Origin: Desulfoscipio sp. XC116
GTDB lineage: Bacteria; Bacillota; Desulfotomaculia; Desulfotomaculales; Desulfallaceae
Reading direction: 5' to 3'
Assembly (NCBI RefSeq): GCF_039851975.1
Contig: NZ_CP156660.1
Location: 2,299,035-2,363,034 of the forward strand
DNA length: 64,000 bases
The notes beneath the pieces are model-generated. The model was given only the letters and a program-made list of their open reading frames with translations, did no database searches and was not told where the DNA came from. Numbering within the stretch: the stretch's first letter is position 1; every line of letters starts with the position of its first letter. Shown here in pieces: positions 6,870 to 15,730 of the stretch. The position numbers and the translations under genes were made by a program.

Positions 6870-8546
6870 CTAAAAAGAATCAGTCTTCTTTTTCAGCACA
6901 GCTCCCGTGCCTGCCGAAGTTACCAGCTCAGCATAACGGGCCAAGTACCCCTTCTTTACTTTAGGTTCGGGCATTTCCCATTTAGCTAGCCGGTTAGTCA
7001 ACTCTTCCTGACTTAAATCCGCATTCAAGCTGCATGCTGGGATATCTATGCTGATAATGTCGCCTTCCTTTAAAGCAGCCAGGGGACCACCCAGCGCAGC
7101 TTCAGGTGTAACGTGACCGATGGAAGCTCCACGACTGGCCCCGCTAAAGCGCCCGTCGGTAATTAAAGCTACCTCCTTATCCAGCCCCAAACCCGCCAGT
7201 GTGGCGGTAGGAGTAAGCATTTCCCGCATACCCGGACTACCTTTGGGGCCTTCATATCTGATTACGATTACATCACCTTTGCGAATCTGATTGCTCATCA
7301 TAGCAGCTACGGCATCTTCCTCGGAATTAAAAATCCGTGCCGTTCCGCGGTGCTTCAACATCTCCGGGGCCACCCCGGCTTTTTTGACCACCGCGCCGCC
7401 GGGCGCTATGTTACCGTAAAGAATCGCAATACCGCCAGTAGAACTGTACGGGTCGTCAACATTACGAATAACCTCATTGCGGCTTATTGCGGCATTCTCA
7501 ATATTTTTCCATAAGGTTTTACCGGTAACGGTCAAAGCGCTTCCGTCTGCAAGCCCGTGTTCAACCAGCTGGCGCAGTACCGCGGAAACACCACCCGCTT
7601 CATCAAGATCCTGGACATGGTGAGTACCGTTAGGGCTTAATTTGCATAGATTAGGTGTCTTAGAGCTAATTTCGTTAATTTGATCTAAATTGATTTTCAC
7701 ACCTGCCTCATAAGCAATGGCAGGCAAATGTAAAACCGTATTAGTAGAGCATCCCAAAGCCATATCCAAAGCCAAACCGTTTATGAAGGCCTTTTTAGTC
7801 ATAATGTCTGAAGGACACAAATTTTCTTTTACCAGATCCATAATCCGCATGCCCGTTAATTTAGCTAAACGACGGCGTGCGGCGGAAACCGCGGGGAGGG
7901 TTCCATTGCCGGGCAAAGCCATACCCAGTGCTTCTGTCAGACAACCCATGGAATTAGCGGTAAACATACCTGCACAGGAACCACAACCCGGGCAAACTAC
8001 TTCTTCAAGTTCAGACATATCCGACTCGGACATACGACCCGATTTCACAGCGCCGATAGCTTCAAAAATATTACTAACGGATACGTCCCGCCCTTTAAAA
8101 CTTCCGGCCAACATAGGGCCGCCGCTAATAATAATAGTCGGAATATCCAGCCGGGCTGCAGCCATGAGCATACCGGGCACAACTTTATCACATGCGGTTA
8201 TTAATACCAGGCCGTCAAACGGATGCGCCATACTCATAACTTCCACTGAATCGGCGATTATTTCCCGACTGGCAAGAGAATACTTCATTCCGTCATGGTT
8301 CATAGCTATACCGTCACAAACCGCGATGGAGGGGTATTCAATAGGCGTACCACCGTTAATTCTTACCCCGGCCTTTACCGCCTCACTAATTTCCCGCAAA
8401 TGCATGTGTCCCGGTACTATTTCATTAAATGAATTGACTACCCCGATCATAGGTCGCCCCAGTTCCTGATCGGTAAGCCCCAACGCTTTGAACAAAGATC
8501 GGTGCGGCGCTTTTTGCAGTCCTTTTTTCATAGCATCGCTACGCAC
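6870..8546 (-). CDS. ilvD: Dihydroxy-acid dehydratase (IlvD)
   Basis: GTG at 8546 is taken as start because AGGAGG (8555-8560) is 8 bases upstream; the resulting 558 residues match the usual IlvD length. The enzyme removes water from 2,3-dihydroxy acids to give 2-oxo acids in valine/isoleucine synthesis, using an Fe-S cluster. Cluster cysteines are visible in [11 protein letters not shown] and [20 protein letters not shown], followed by [10 protein letters not shown]; the C-terminal domain shows [11 protein letters not shown] and [10 protein letters not shown]. The start lies only 16 bases after the stop of the AbrB-type gene, so these are co-transcribed. No other ilv or leu gene is in the window, which is odd for a biosynthetic role; related IlvD/Edd enzymes also act on sugar acids. 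Confidence 0.92.
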   Translation of the reverse strand: MRSDAMKKGLQKAPHRSLFKALGLTDQELGRPMIGVVNSFNEIVPGHMHLREISEAVKAGVRINGGTPIEYPSIAVCDGIAMNHDGMKYSLASREIIADSVEVMSMAHPFDGLVLITACDKVVPGMLMAAARLDIPTIIISGGPMLAGSFKGRDVSVSNIFEAIGAVKSGRMSESDMSELEEVVCPGCGSCAGMFTANSMGCLTEALGMALPGNGTLPAVSAARRRLAKLTGMRIMDLVKENLCPSDIMTKKAFINGLALDMALGCSTNTVLHLPAIAYEAGVKINLDQINEISSKTPNLCKLSPNGTHHVQDLDEAGGVSAVLRQLVEHGLADGSALTVTGKTLWKNIENAAISRNEVIRNVDDPYSSTGGIAILYGNIAPGGAVVKKAGVAPEMLKHRGTARIFNSEEDAVAAMMSNQIRKGDVIVIRYEGPKGSPGMREMLTPTATLAGLGLDKEVALITDGRFSGASRGASIGHVTPEAALGGPLAALKEGDIISIDIPACSLNADLSQEELTNRLAKWEMPEPKVKKGYLARYAELVTSAGTGAVLKKKTDSF

Positions 8547-8562
8547 TTTAACAACCTCCTTT

Positions 8563-9633
8563 CTAATGTTCTTTGCATTTCCCTGGAACGCTTCCAAACC
8601 AGTATTTTAACAACGCGGGTATTAAAAATAAGATAAATAATAGACGAAACATCTGGTATGCTGTGATTAATGAAATATCCGCATGGACCTGTAGCGCTGT
8701 TAACCCCATTTCCGCTATACCCCCTGGCGCCATACCTAAAAAAGCATCAATTAATCTTAGCGGGTACACGCATGTTAGAATATAACTTATGGAAAAAGAA
8801 AATAAAATAATGGCCAGATTCCCGCCAAGAACGTATAACAATACCTTCCTCATATGCATAAGGTTTCTTAAATTTGTAGTTAAGCCCATATATGAACCAA
8901 CGCATATTTGAGAGGCAATGACCATAAATGATGGTACTGTTGGCACCGGGAAACCGGCTAAAACAAGAATAATAGACCCGATAATGGGACCCAGAAGAAA
9001 AGGAGTAGGCAAATTTACACGCAGCGACAACCACACAACCATCAATATTAATACTAAGAACAAAATGGTATTCCACGAAAAATCAATTAATAAATCAACA
9101 CTCCCTGATTCACCGCTAATTGCGTTTGTTGGTAAAACGTTATCCGCCAAGCCATGGATAACGATAAACGGAACAATAAAAACAACAGACATAATTCGTA
9201 TGGTTTGCATGAACGTTATGACCGTTGCATCTGCATTTTTAACTTCCTCGCTTAAAGCAACCATCTGAGGAAGACCCCCGGGTGTGCTTCCTATGATAGC
9301 AGTAGCCAGGGATAAACCTGTTTTGCGACTGGTAACATATCCCACCAGTAAACTAAATGATACTGTTAAAACTGTGGCCAGTACTATTAATGGAAGCTGC
9401 TTTAAAATCTGCAAGCCCGTTTCTACAGTGAACGAAATCCCAATAATTAAACCAAGAAAGACCAACCCCGCATTGCGTAAACCAACAGGCCAATATAAAG
9501 ACCTCTTTGTCGCGGATTTCCAAAGCATAATTAAAACCAAAGGCCCCAGCAACCACGGCAAAGGAATCTTTAAAAAGTTAAAAATAGAGCCACCGATTAA
9601 AGAAACTATTAACGTTTCAATAAAAAGGGCCAT
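8563..9633 (-). CDS. AbrB-type (AmoA-like) polytopic membrane protein
   Basis: A 356-residue integral membrane protein with about ten hydrophobic segments in two homologous halves. Each half carries the AbrB-family membrane motif: [11 protein letters not shown] and [10 protein letters not shown] in the first, [12 protein letters not shown] and [11 protein letters not shown] in the second. This family (often misnamed transcriptional regulator or ammonia monooxygenase) has no proven substrate and is not the DNA-binding AbrB. It lies between the tct/Fe-S genes and ilvD, 124 bases behind its upstream neighbour, with GAGGTGA before the ATG. Transport of a metabolite of the same operon is a reasonable guess. 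Confidence 0.82.
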   Translation of the reverse strand: MALFIETLIVSLIGGSIFNFLKIPLPWLLGPLVLIMLWKSATKRSLYWPVGLRNAGLVFLGLIIGISFTVETGLQILKQLPLIVLATVLTVSFSLLVGYVTSRKTGLSLATAIIGSTPGGLPQMVALSEEVKNADATVITFMQTIRIMSVVFIVPFIVIHGLADNVLPTNAISGESGSVDLLIDFSWNTILFLVLILMVVWLSLRVNLPTPFLLGPIIGSIILVLAGFPVPTVPSFMVIASQICVGSYMGLTTNLRNLMHMRKVLLYVLGGNLAIILFSFSISYILTCVYPLRLIDAFLGMAPGGIAEMGLTALQVHADISLITAYQMFRLLFILFLIPALLKYWFGSVPGKCKEH

Positions 9634-9757
9634 ATCCGGTCACCTCTTCTTTTCATCCCCTGGCACATAAAATTACTGCATATTTTTGTTCGTTAAAGAA
9701 ACAGGGGTTGGCGGCCCACCCCGGTATGAGCGGGCCATTATAGATTATAAAAATGTA

Positions 9758-10393
9758 CTAATTATTTTCCTTATTTACCATTTCAGCTATTAACTTAGCG
9801 GCCCGGTCAGTATTAAAGATTCCACACATGCATGGTTTAAAGAGCTCCCCGGCGGCTTTTTCAGGGGTTAACTTACCTTTTTTAACTTTTTCGACCATCT
9901 CTTGTATTAAATTTACTGAAACCATCGCATGACCGCACATAGTGGCAATTTCTAAATATTCCTTTTGAGGAAGTTTTTCCAGTTTACCCCATCTTCCCAA
10001 AGAATGCTCTACAGTATGAGGTTTTAGACCGGTTTTGGAACAGCACTCCGCCACTTCATCTGCGAGGCCGGAGACCACGATGGAAAGACCCAGGTCTTCT
10101 TCCTTTAAAGCTTTTAACATCTTAACAACTGCTTCCTTATTGTTAAAAGTAGCTGTTACTACCGCCCGGTCTTCAACGTTAGCTAACATATTTTCCATAC
10201 TCCCCTGATGATATTCATTTCCTTTACGGCAATCACCGAGAGTTACGCAATCATTTTCCAAGCATATTTCCAAAAACCTTCTTAACTTAAGACCGGAACC
10301 TTCGTGATTAATATCCTTACTTGGCATGCATAAGAATACCCAATCCCCCTCCAGGCTTTCCCGGTTACCCACTCTGTGCAATGTGTGCGTCAT
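9758..10393 (-). CDS. Unknown cytoplasmic protein with conserved cysteines
   Basis: A 211-residue soluble protein with no membrane segment or signal peptide. Cysteines stand out: FLEICLENDCVTLGDCRKGN near residue 45, ECCSKTG near 118 and FKPCMCGIFNTDRA near 187, which could hold metal or a cluster. I do not recognise a family. The start, 4 bases after the stop of the ferredoxin-like gene, has AAAGGAGG inside that gene's last codons, so the two are tightly coupled and probably work together. Both sit directly behind tctA. Function unknown. Confidence 0.7.
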   Translation of the reverse strand: MTHTLHRVGNRESLEGDWVFLCMPSKDINHEGSGLKLRRFLEICLENDCVTLGDCRKGNEYHQGSMENMLANVEDRAVVTATFNNKEAVVKMLKALKEEDLGLSIVVSGLADEVAECCSKTGLKPHTVEHSLGRWGKLEKLPQKEYLEIATMCGHAMVSVNLIQEMVEKVKKGKLTPEKAAGELFKPCMCGIFNTDRAAKLIAEMVNKENN

Positions 10394-10397
10394 TCTT

Positions 10398-11120
10398 TTA
10401 GTCCTCCTTTACCAGCGGTCTTCCCAGACCTACGTTGGTTTTTGTGTTGGGAGAGATCCAAAGCCCCAAATCTTCTATAACTTTTACATGCGGAACTGTT
10501 CCGTCCGATTCAACCCTCGAACATATATCCAGGCTAAATACTGTATCCAGTTGGGGCGCTACCTTTTCCAAGCGTTTAATGATAGCCGGCACTTCTTCCA
10601 GGGGAACGGTAAACTCGATGATAGCCGAAAGTACCCGCTCATTGAGCAGTTCTTCCTTGAACTTGCCTGTTTTGGGATCAGACATCATGCTCGTAATAGG
10701 ATTTTCTTTTTCAAACGTCACATCTTCTGCGGCCACCGCCATAGCCACCTTTTCCACATCATACATTCTGGTGGCAACTCCGGGGCGGCCCAATTCCATG
10801 GCCAAGCCGACCCAACCAGGCTTAAAACGCCCGGTCACTTCATTTGTTTTCATTTCTTCAGTGCCACGACCGGATATCTGTGACTCTTCAGCAATAGTCA
10901 ACACATCACTCATAATACTGCGAATGCTGCGCGGCCAGGTCAATTCCTGCTGATAAATAGAATTGGTGGGGCATACCCGCCAACGCAGACAAACCCCGCA
11001 TTCAACACACTCATCAAATTCAATGTAAATTCCCTTATCGGCATCTTTCTTAATTGCCCCGACCGGACACCTGTTTACGCAGATGCCGCAGTTTTTACAC
11101 GTTTCTTTGTTGATTAACAT
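10398..11120 (-). CDS. Ferredoxin-domain protein with unknown C-terminal part
   Basis: ATG at 11120 is preferred over a start 16 codons upstream because the Fe-S domain begins at once (MLINKETCKNC) and a purine-rich GAGGGG lies before it. Residues 8-55 bind two [4Fe-4S] clusters: CKNCGICVNRCP is regular, while CVECGVCLRWRVCP has five residues instead of three before the last Cys-Pro. The remaining ~180 residues (GWVGLAMELGRPGVATRMYD, FTVPLEEVPAIIKRLEKVAP, HVKVIEDLGLWISPNTKTN) match no family I know. It lies 85 bases behind tctA and is coupled to the next unknown gene. An electron-transfer role in metabolism of the imported substrate is inference. Confidence 0.75.
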   Translation of the reverse strand: MLINKETCKNCGICVNRCPVGAIKKDADKGIYIEFDECVECGVCLRWRVCPTNSIYQQELTWPRSIRSIMSDVLTIAEESQISGRGTEEMKTNEVTGRFKPGWVGLAMELGRPGVATRMYDVEKVAMAVAAEDVTFEKENPITSMMSDPKTGKFKEELLNERVLSAIIEFTVPLEEVPAIIKRLEKVAPQLDTVFSLDICSRVESDGTVPHVKVIEDLGLWISPNTKTNVGLGRPLVKED

Positions 11121-11204
11121 CCTGTCTTTTCCCCTCTTTCCGTAATGTCTGTAATTTTGACTAATCAATTATCAAAACAAAATTTTTTAAAGGATATGAG
11201 CAGG

Positions 11205-12713
11205 TTATTCCGACGCCGCAGCTTTTCTCTTTTTTAGAAAGGCATTTAAGGTTGGGAACGCTATTAAAGCTACTGTAATAATAATCAGCGTAAGTGATAT
11301 TGTACTGGTAAAAAAGATACCAATCTCACCGTGCGAAATCATAAAAGCCTGACGCATGGATGTCATTAGCCGCGGCCCAAGTACCACCGACAAAATCAGG
11401 GCCGGGATAGGAAATTGAAAACGATTCATAAAATATCCGATAAAGCCGAAAAATAACATTACCCAAAGGTCAAACATATTGTTATTGACACTATAGGAGC
11501 CAAGAATACAGATAGATACAATAACCGGCGCCATAACAGCACGAGGTATCTTTAAAATGTATACAAATAATGGTATTGCCAAAATACAGGTTAGAGCTAC
11601 AAGAAAATTACCGACATACATACTTGCAATAAGGCCCCAGACAAATTCCGGCGCTTCACTGAAAAGCAGGGGACCCGGCATTAAACCAAACATCATCAGA
11701 CCGCCAAGCAGTAAAGCCGAGGTTCCTGATCCGGGGATCCCCAACGAAAGCAACGGGGCAAAAGAACCTATACTGGCGGCGTTGTTGGCAGCCTCAGAAG
11801 CGGCTACTCCTTCAAGAGCGCCTTTGCCAAGTCTCTCAGGGTGTTTGTTGAGTCGTTTCTCCGCTATATAAGATAAAAAGGCTGCTGTGGTTGCGCCCGA
11901 TCCGGGCAATAAACCAATGTAAAACCCTAAAACACCACTGCGTAAGGATGTCCAGAGACCACGCAGGTATTCACCGACGGGGGGTATACTGTTTCGTAAA
12001 GACACTTTAGGCACTTTATCAATCGGAAATTCATTCGGCCTGGCAATCATCAACATTACCTGGGAAAGGCCAAACAGACCAATAACCATCGGAATAAACG
12101 AAACTCCAGATGCCAAATTAGCCGATCCGAAAGTGAACCTGGTCATCCCTTCGATTAAATCTGTGCCGATAGTAGCGATAAGCAGTCCCACTGCAGCTGA
12201 TATTACGCCTTTTATGGGGTTATCACCAAGAAGCCAGCCTATGCTGGTTAAAGCCATTAAAATTAGCGCGGTAAACTCCGCCGGCCCAAATTTTAAGCCA
12301 AGACTAGCCAGTGCGGGGCCAACCACAGTAAGTGTGACAATTCCAAGTAAACCGCCAAAAAAGGAAGCGGTAAAAGCCATGAATAGAGCATGTCCCGCTC
12401 TGCCCTTTTTGGCAAGCTGGTTCCCGTCCAAAGCAGTCATAACGCAAGGCGAATCCCCGGGTATATTAATAAGGATGGCGCTGATGGAACCGCCAAACAT
12501 ATTACCGTAATAAATACCTGCCAACATAATTATGGCCGCTGTTGGATCCATTTTAAAAGTAAGCGGCAGTAATAAAGCCACCCCGGCAACAGAGCCCAAT
12601 CCGGGCAAGGCACCCACAATTACCCCCATAGCGCCGCCTAAGAAAGCCATCAAAATATTGAAAGGCAACAATGCCTGGCTAAAACCCAGCATTAATTGGT
12701 TGATAATGTCCAT
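11205..12713 (-). CDS. tctA: Tripartite tricarboxylate transporter, large permease TctA
   Basis: A 502-residue membrane protein with about twelve segments. The N-terminal LGGAMGVIVGALPGLGSVAG and the later SGVLGFYIGLLPGSGATTAA are the two characteristic PGLG/PGSG loops of TctA, and IPGDSPCVMTALDG is also typical. Together with TctB and the binding protein TctC it takes up carboxylates such as citrate or related acids, driven by an ion gradient. The three genes run tctC-tctB-tctA with short gaps. The substrate cannot be read from sequence. Confidence 0.93.
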   Translation of the reverse strand: MDIINQLMLGFSQALLPFNILMAFLGGAMGVIVGALPGLGSVAGVALLLPLTFKMDPTAAIIMLAGIYYGNMFGGSISAILINIPGDSPCVMTALDGNQLAKKGRAGHALFMAFTASFFGGLLGIVTLTVVGPALASLGLKFGPAEFTALILMALTSIGWLLGDNPIKGVISAAVGLLIATIGTDLIEGMTRFTFGSANLASGVSFIPMVIGLFGLSQVMLMIARPNEFPIDKVPKVSLRNSIPPVGEYLRGLWTSLRSGVLGFYIGLLPGSGATTAAFLSYIAEKRLNKHPERLGKGALEGVAASEAANNAASIGSFAPLLSLGIPGSGTSALLLGGLMMFGLMPGPLLFSEAPEFVWGLIASMYVGNFLVALTCILAIPLFVYILKIPRAVMAPVIVSICILGSYSVNNNMFDLWVMLFFGFIGYFMNRFQFPIPALILSVVLGPRLMTSMRQAFMISHGEIGIFFTSTISLTLIIITVALIAFPTLNAFLKKRKAAASE

Positions 12714-12731
12714 ATAATATCCAACCTTTCG

Positions 12732-13172
12732 TTAAAAACCTAGCACGCCTGTAGGTAATGGTACCCGGAGCCATAATACAAATACCAAGTAAGCAATTAT
12801 GGCAGTTCCTGCGCTGACTTTAGCTGCTGAAAACCAGGTATAACGCTCTAAAAACCTAAGCCAGGCAATTATCAAAATAATTAAGGTAAATATAGTGCCG
12901 AGAATGTTAAGGGATATCAGGGCCGCCGCCACTGTTGCCATAATCTTTCCAATTACGCGCAACTCCTGACGATCAAGACTTTCACCTTTTTCTACACGTA
13001 AAGTTTGAATTAACAGTATTAAGCTTAAAACAGCAGTCAGCAAACCAAAAACTACCGGTATAAAACCGCTTCCGGGGCCGAAATCTTTCCAAAAGCCATA
13101 TATAAACCCCATCACGGCCCAATAGATACCCATAAGAATGCCGACGAGAGATGCAATACGGTCACCAGACAT
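12732..13172 (-). CDS. tctB: Tripartite tricarboxylate transporter, small permease TctB
   Basis: A 146-residue protein with four membrane segments and the TctB pattern: a first helix with YWAVMGFIYGFW, the FGPGSGFIPVVFGLLTAVLS line near residue 35, a polar loop with many charged residues, and a Trp/Arg-rich C-terminus (FVLWLRVPLPTG). It forms the membrane part with TctA. It ends 18 bases before the tctA start and begins 100 bases after tctC; GGGGGTGAG precedes the ATG. Confidence 0.9.
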   Translation of the reverse strand: MSGDRIASLVGILMGIYWAVMGFIYGFWKDFGPGSGFIPVVFGLLTAVLSLILLIQTLRVEKGESLDRQELRVIGKIMATVAAALISLNILGTIFTLIILIIAWLRFLERYTWFSAAKVSAGTAIIAYLVFVLWLRVPLPTGVLGF

Positions 13173-13271
13173 ATTTTTCTCACCCCCAGTAACTGTGCAA
13201 AGGAGGGACCTTGATAGATCAGCCTCCTCCTTTACACAGAAATTTAAAACAGAAGGTCTAATATGATACTT

Positions 13272-14261
13272 TTACTTAATTTGTCCCAGGTCGGTAAGGA
13301 TTTCCTCATATTCTTTCTCTGCGTCGTTAATAGCTTGTGCGAACTCATCGGGCCCCATGTACTGGGAGGTCAAACCGTTTTTCTCAATGTATTCTTTCTG
13401 CCAGCGCTCTGATTCCGAAACTTTCCTAAATACATCGGCAAGCGCATTCACTGCATAATCCGGCATGTCAGGAGATCCGGAAATAGCCCGAATTTGGCGA
13501 AATTCTGCGTCGACCCCCTGTTCTTTAAAAGTAAGTACGTCAGGGAAAGCATCAATGCGTTCAGGAGCCATGATACCCAGTGCCTTAACCATACCTGCAT
13601 TAAGCTGAGAAGCTGCTTCGGATGGATTGGCCCAAGCTAACTGGATATGTCCGCCAAGGAGAGAACTCATCACTTCACCGCCGCTGTCGAAAGGAACATA
13701 TTCCGTTTTAATGCCAGCAGCTTTTTGCAACAGACCAAGGCAAATTTGGTCTTCCGCACCGGTTCCTGTGCCACCCACTGTCAATTTGCCGGGATTTTTC
13801 TTAGCATATTCAACTATATCGCCTAAACTTTGAAAATCAGAATCCGCTTTGGCTAAAAGCATATACTCGTCCAGTGCCAGTGCAGCAATAGGTTTAAATG
13901 TTGAGGCTTTAACTTCAGCCCCGGTAGTAAGCGGGTTACTGATCTGAGCAGATACAATGCCGATAATGGTATAAGGATCGCCTTTTTTCGTAGCCACTTC
14001 GTTCATACCAACAGCAGCACTACCGCCCGGTTTGTTAACTACCACTAACGGCTGGGGCATAATGCCCTCAGCTTGAACAACATCTGCTACCATGCGTGCC
14101 ATTCTGTCACTACCGCCGCCGGCGCTCCAGGGTACCACGAAACTGATTGGTTTCTCTGGATACTTCACTTCTGAGTTTTCATCGCCACCGGTTTTACCGC
14201 AACCCGCGACTAAAACCAGGACCAGCAAGGAAACTAATGCTACTAACAGTCTCTTGCTCAT
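13272..14261 (-). CDS. tctC: Tripartite tricarboxylate transporter binding lipoprotein TctC
   Basis: 329 residues with a lipoprotein signal: a hydrophobic stretch ending LVLVAGCGK, where the Cys would be lipidated. The mature part follows the Bug/TctC fold: YPEKPISFVVPWSAGGGSD, then VVNKPGGSAAVGMNEVA, GGTGTGAEDQI, YVPFDSGGEVMSSLLGGHI and a C-terminal FRKVSESERWQKE line. It catches the carboxylate outside the membrane and hands it to TctAB. GGGGAGGTA lies 6 bases before the start. The first gene of the run; a copy of the GTATAC operator lies about 190 bases upstream. Confidence 0.93.
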   Translation of the reverse strand: MSKRLLVALVSLLVLVLVAGCGKTGGDENSEVKYPEKPISFVVPWSAGGGSDRMARMVADVVQAEGIMPQPLVVVNKPGGSAAVGMNEVATKKGDPYTIIGIVSAQISNPLTTGAEVKASTFKPIAALALDEYMLLAKADSDFQSLGDIVEYAKKNPGKLTVGGTGTGAEDQICLGLLQKAAGIKTEYVPFDSGGEVMSSLLGGHIQLAWANPSEAASQLNAGMVKALGIMAPERIDAFPDVLTFKEQGVDAEFRQIRAISGSPDMPDYAVNALADVFRKVSESERWQKEYIEKNGLTSQYMGPDEFAQAINDAEKEYEEILTDLGQIK

Positions 14262-14451
14262 TTAAATACCTCCCCTTTATAATTTATTTTGGTTAAGGAA
14301 GCATTTAGCTTGCCTAACCATTTTTTAAAACCAAAATTAAGAATAGCAGCTTTATATATAAGCTTGATCAGCAAGCAGGTTTTTAATGAATATTACAAAA
14401 AGTGTGATGAGCTTATATCCTCTCTACTTTCTATATTTTTCGTATGCCAGC

Positions 14452-14491
14452 ATACTTGCATTATTGTATACAATTATACATAATAAAAAAA
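14452..14491 (-). promoter_or_regulatory. GntR operator in front of the tct run
   Basis: A block of about 40 bases (starting ATACTTGCATTATTGTATAC) that recurs nearly unchanged at 15318-15357. Its core ATTGTATACAAT (14463-14474) is a perfect palindrome of the length expected for a GntR/FadR dimer. It lies between gntR and tctC, 190 bases upstream of tctC. The remaining 14262-14451 stretch shows no gene. Confidence 0.6.
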
Positions 14492-14580
14492 TCCCACTAT
14501 GCTTCACATGCAATAAACATCCAATTAATTCATCTTCTTAATTTCTTCTTCCGCAGTCTGCAGCATCCATTTTTCCTGCA

Positions 14581-15255
14581 TTATTGTTTTACATTTTCCA
14601 ACATCAAACGACGCGCGATTATTAGATGCTCCTTCATGTAATGGCAAGCTTTTTCTTTATCCCCCAGTTTTATAGCCTCAAATATTTGCTCATGCCCGGA
14701 AAGAGATGCTTCCGGTTCCTGGGAGTGGCGTAGGCTTACCCTGCGGTAGGCTTGTAAATAATCGCGCAGACTACAAATTATCTCATAAACTTTTTTGTTT
14801 CCACCGGCTATAATTATTTCAAGGTGAAATTGTGTGTTTAATTCAATTATTTTCTCCATTAACCCTTTTTGCTGGGCAACCCGGCCCATTAAAATGATTT
14901 CCTCTAAAGTTTTTAATTGTTCTTCGCTGATGTTGTCCACAGCTTTCATAGCTGCATGGGTTTCCAACAGATCTCTCACGTCAAATATATCGTTAATCTC
15001 TTTGGTTGAGATTTCTGTCACCTTAACCCCGCCGCCAACTAATGGAGTGACAAGCCCTTCCTGCTTAAGTTGATTAATAGCTTCTCTGACAGGCGTTCTA
15101 CTAACGCCCATTTTTTTAGCCAGCTCTTCTTCTTTTAATCGTTCGCCTGTAGGAAAAGTACCGTTAATAATTGCAGATTTAAGGGATAAATAAACTTGTT
15201 CAGTTAAAAGTGTTCTATTGCGAACCGGTAACAGACCACGCTTTCCTTCGGGCAC
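14581..15255 (-). CDS. GntR-family regulator with FCD ligand domain
   Basis: GTG at 15255 is taken as start since AGGAGG stands just upstream (15261-15268); ATGs further up lack a site. The product of 224 residues has an N-terminal winged helix (LKSAIINGTFPTGERLKEEE, LAKKMGVSRTPVREAINQL) and an all-helical FCD domain (FDVRDLLETHAAMKAV, NTQFHLEIIIAGGNKKVYEI, HSQEPEASLSGHEQIFEAI). The Asp/His residues that hold a metal in FCD domains are present. It probably senses an organic acid and controls the tct operon and itself through the two GTATAC palindromes on either side of its gene. Confidence 0.9.
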   Translation of the reverse strand: MPEGKRGLLPVRNRTLLTEQVYLSLKSAIINGTFPTGERLKEEELAKKMGVSRTPVREAINQLKQEGLVTPLVGGGVKVTEISTKEINDIFDVRDLLETHAAMKAVDNISEEQLKTLEEIILMGRVAQQKGLMEKIIELNTQFHLEIIIAGGNKKVYEIICSLRDYLQAYRRVSLRHSQEPEASLSGHEQIFEAIKLGDKEKACHYMKEHLIIARRLMLENVKQ

Positions 15256-15317
15256 TGCAGCTCCTCCTAAATTTTTCATTGTTAACTTTTTTGCGTACCT
15301 ATACTCTGGGCTAAAAT

Positions 15318-15357
15318 ATACTTGCATTATTGTATACAAAAATGCATAATAAAAAAA
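15318..15357 (-). promoter_or_regulatory. GntR autoregulatory operator
   Basis: Second copy of the 40-base block, with the perfect palindrome TTGTATACAA at 15330-15339, about 65 bases upstream of the gntR start. Two near-identical sites bracket the regulator gene, one serving gntR and one the tct run. No confident -35/-10 could be placed. Confidence 0.6.
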
Positions 15358-15730
15358 GACAGAGGCTCAGACCACGTTAGTAATTATAATTTATCTCTTC
15401 CTCTTTGTAAAGATCCTAAATAAAATATTCTGAAAGTCATTATTCTCTGTAGGTGTTCACATGCAACACCTCCTCTTATGCCGGATTTTGTTTTCCCTGA
15501 GCTTTGCCCGGTACCGGCGGGAAAAATTAAAATTTTCGTTTTCCCATTAACTTGGTTAAGCACCACGGCAGGGATCAGGGCGATCCCACGACGGTCTGTT
15601 TTTTTTGCGCTCAATTACGAAGGGAAAGTGTTTCCTAAAATTCACTCTTAACATAAAAGAGCGGGATACATCAGTAAATCTTTTTTCTTGGAATTTCACT
15701 AAAATATCATGAAAAATAAGGTGAAAAATT
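15358..15730. other. Intergenic stretch without a supported gene
   Basis: Between the gntR operator and the DUF401 gene. A minus-strand frame of about 75 codons (15384-15614) has no ribosome binding site or recognisable product, and a palindromic GGTGTTCACATGCAACACC (about 15452-15470) is the only structure I see. Confidence 0.4.

Noticed and set aside
8747-9076. Long frames opposite or beside the AbrB-type membrane gene
   Set aside because: They lie inside a convincing membrane protein gene in another frame.
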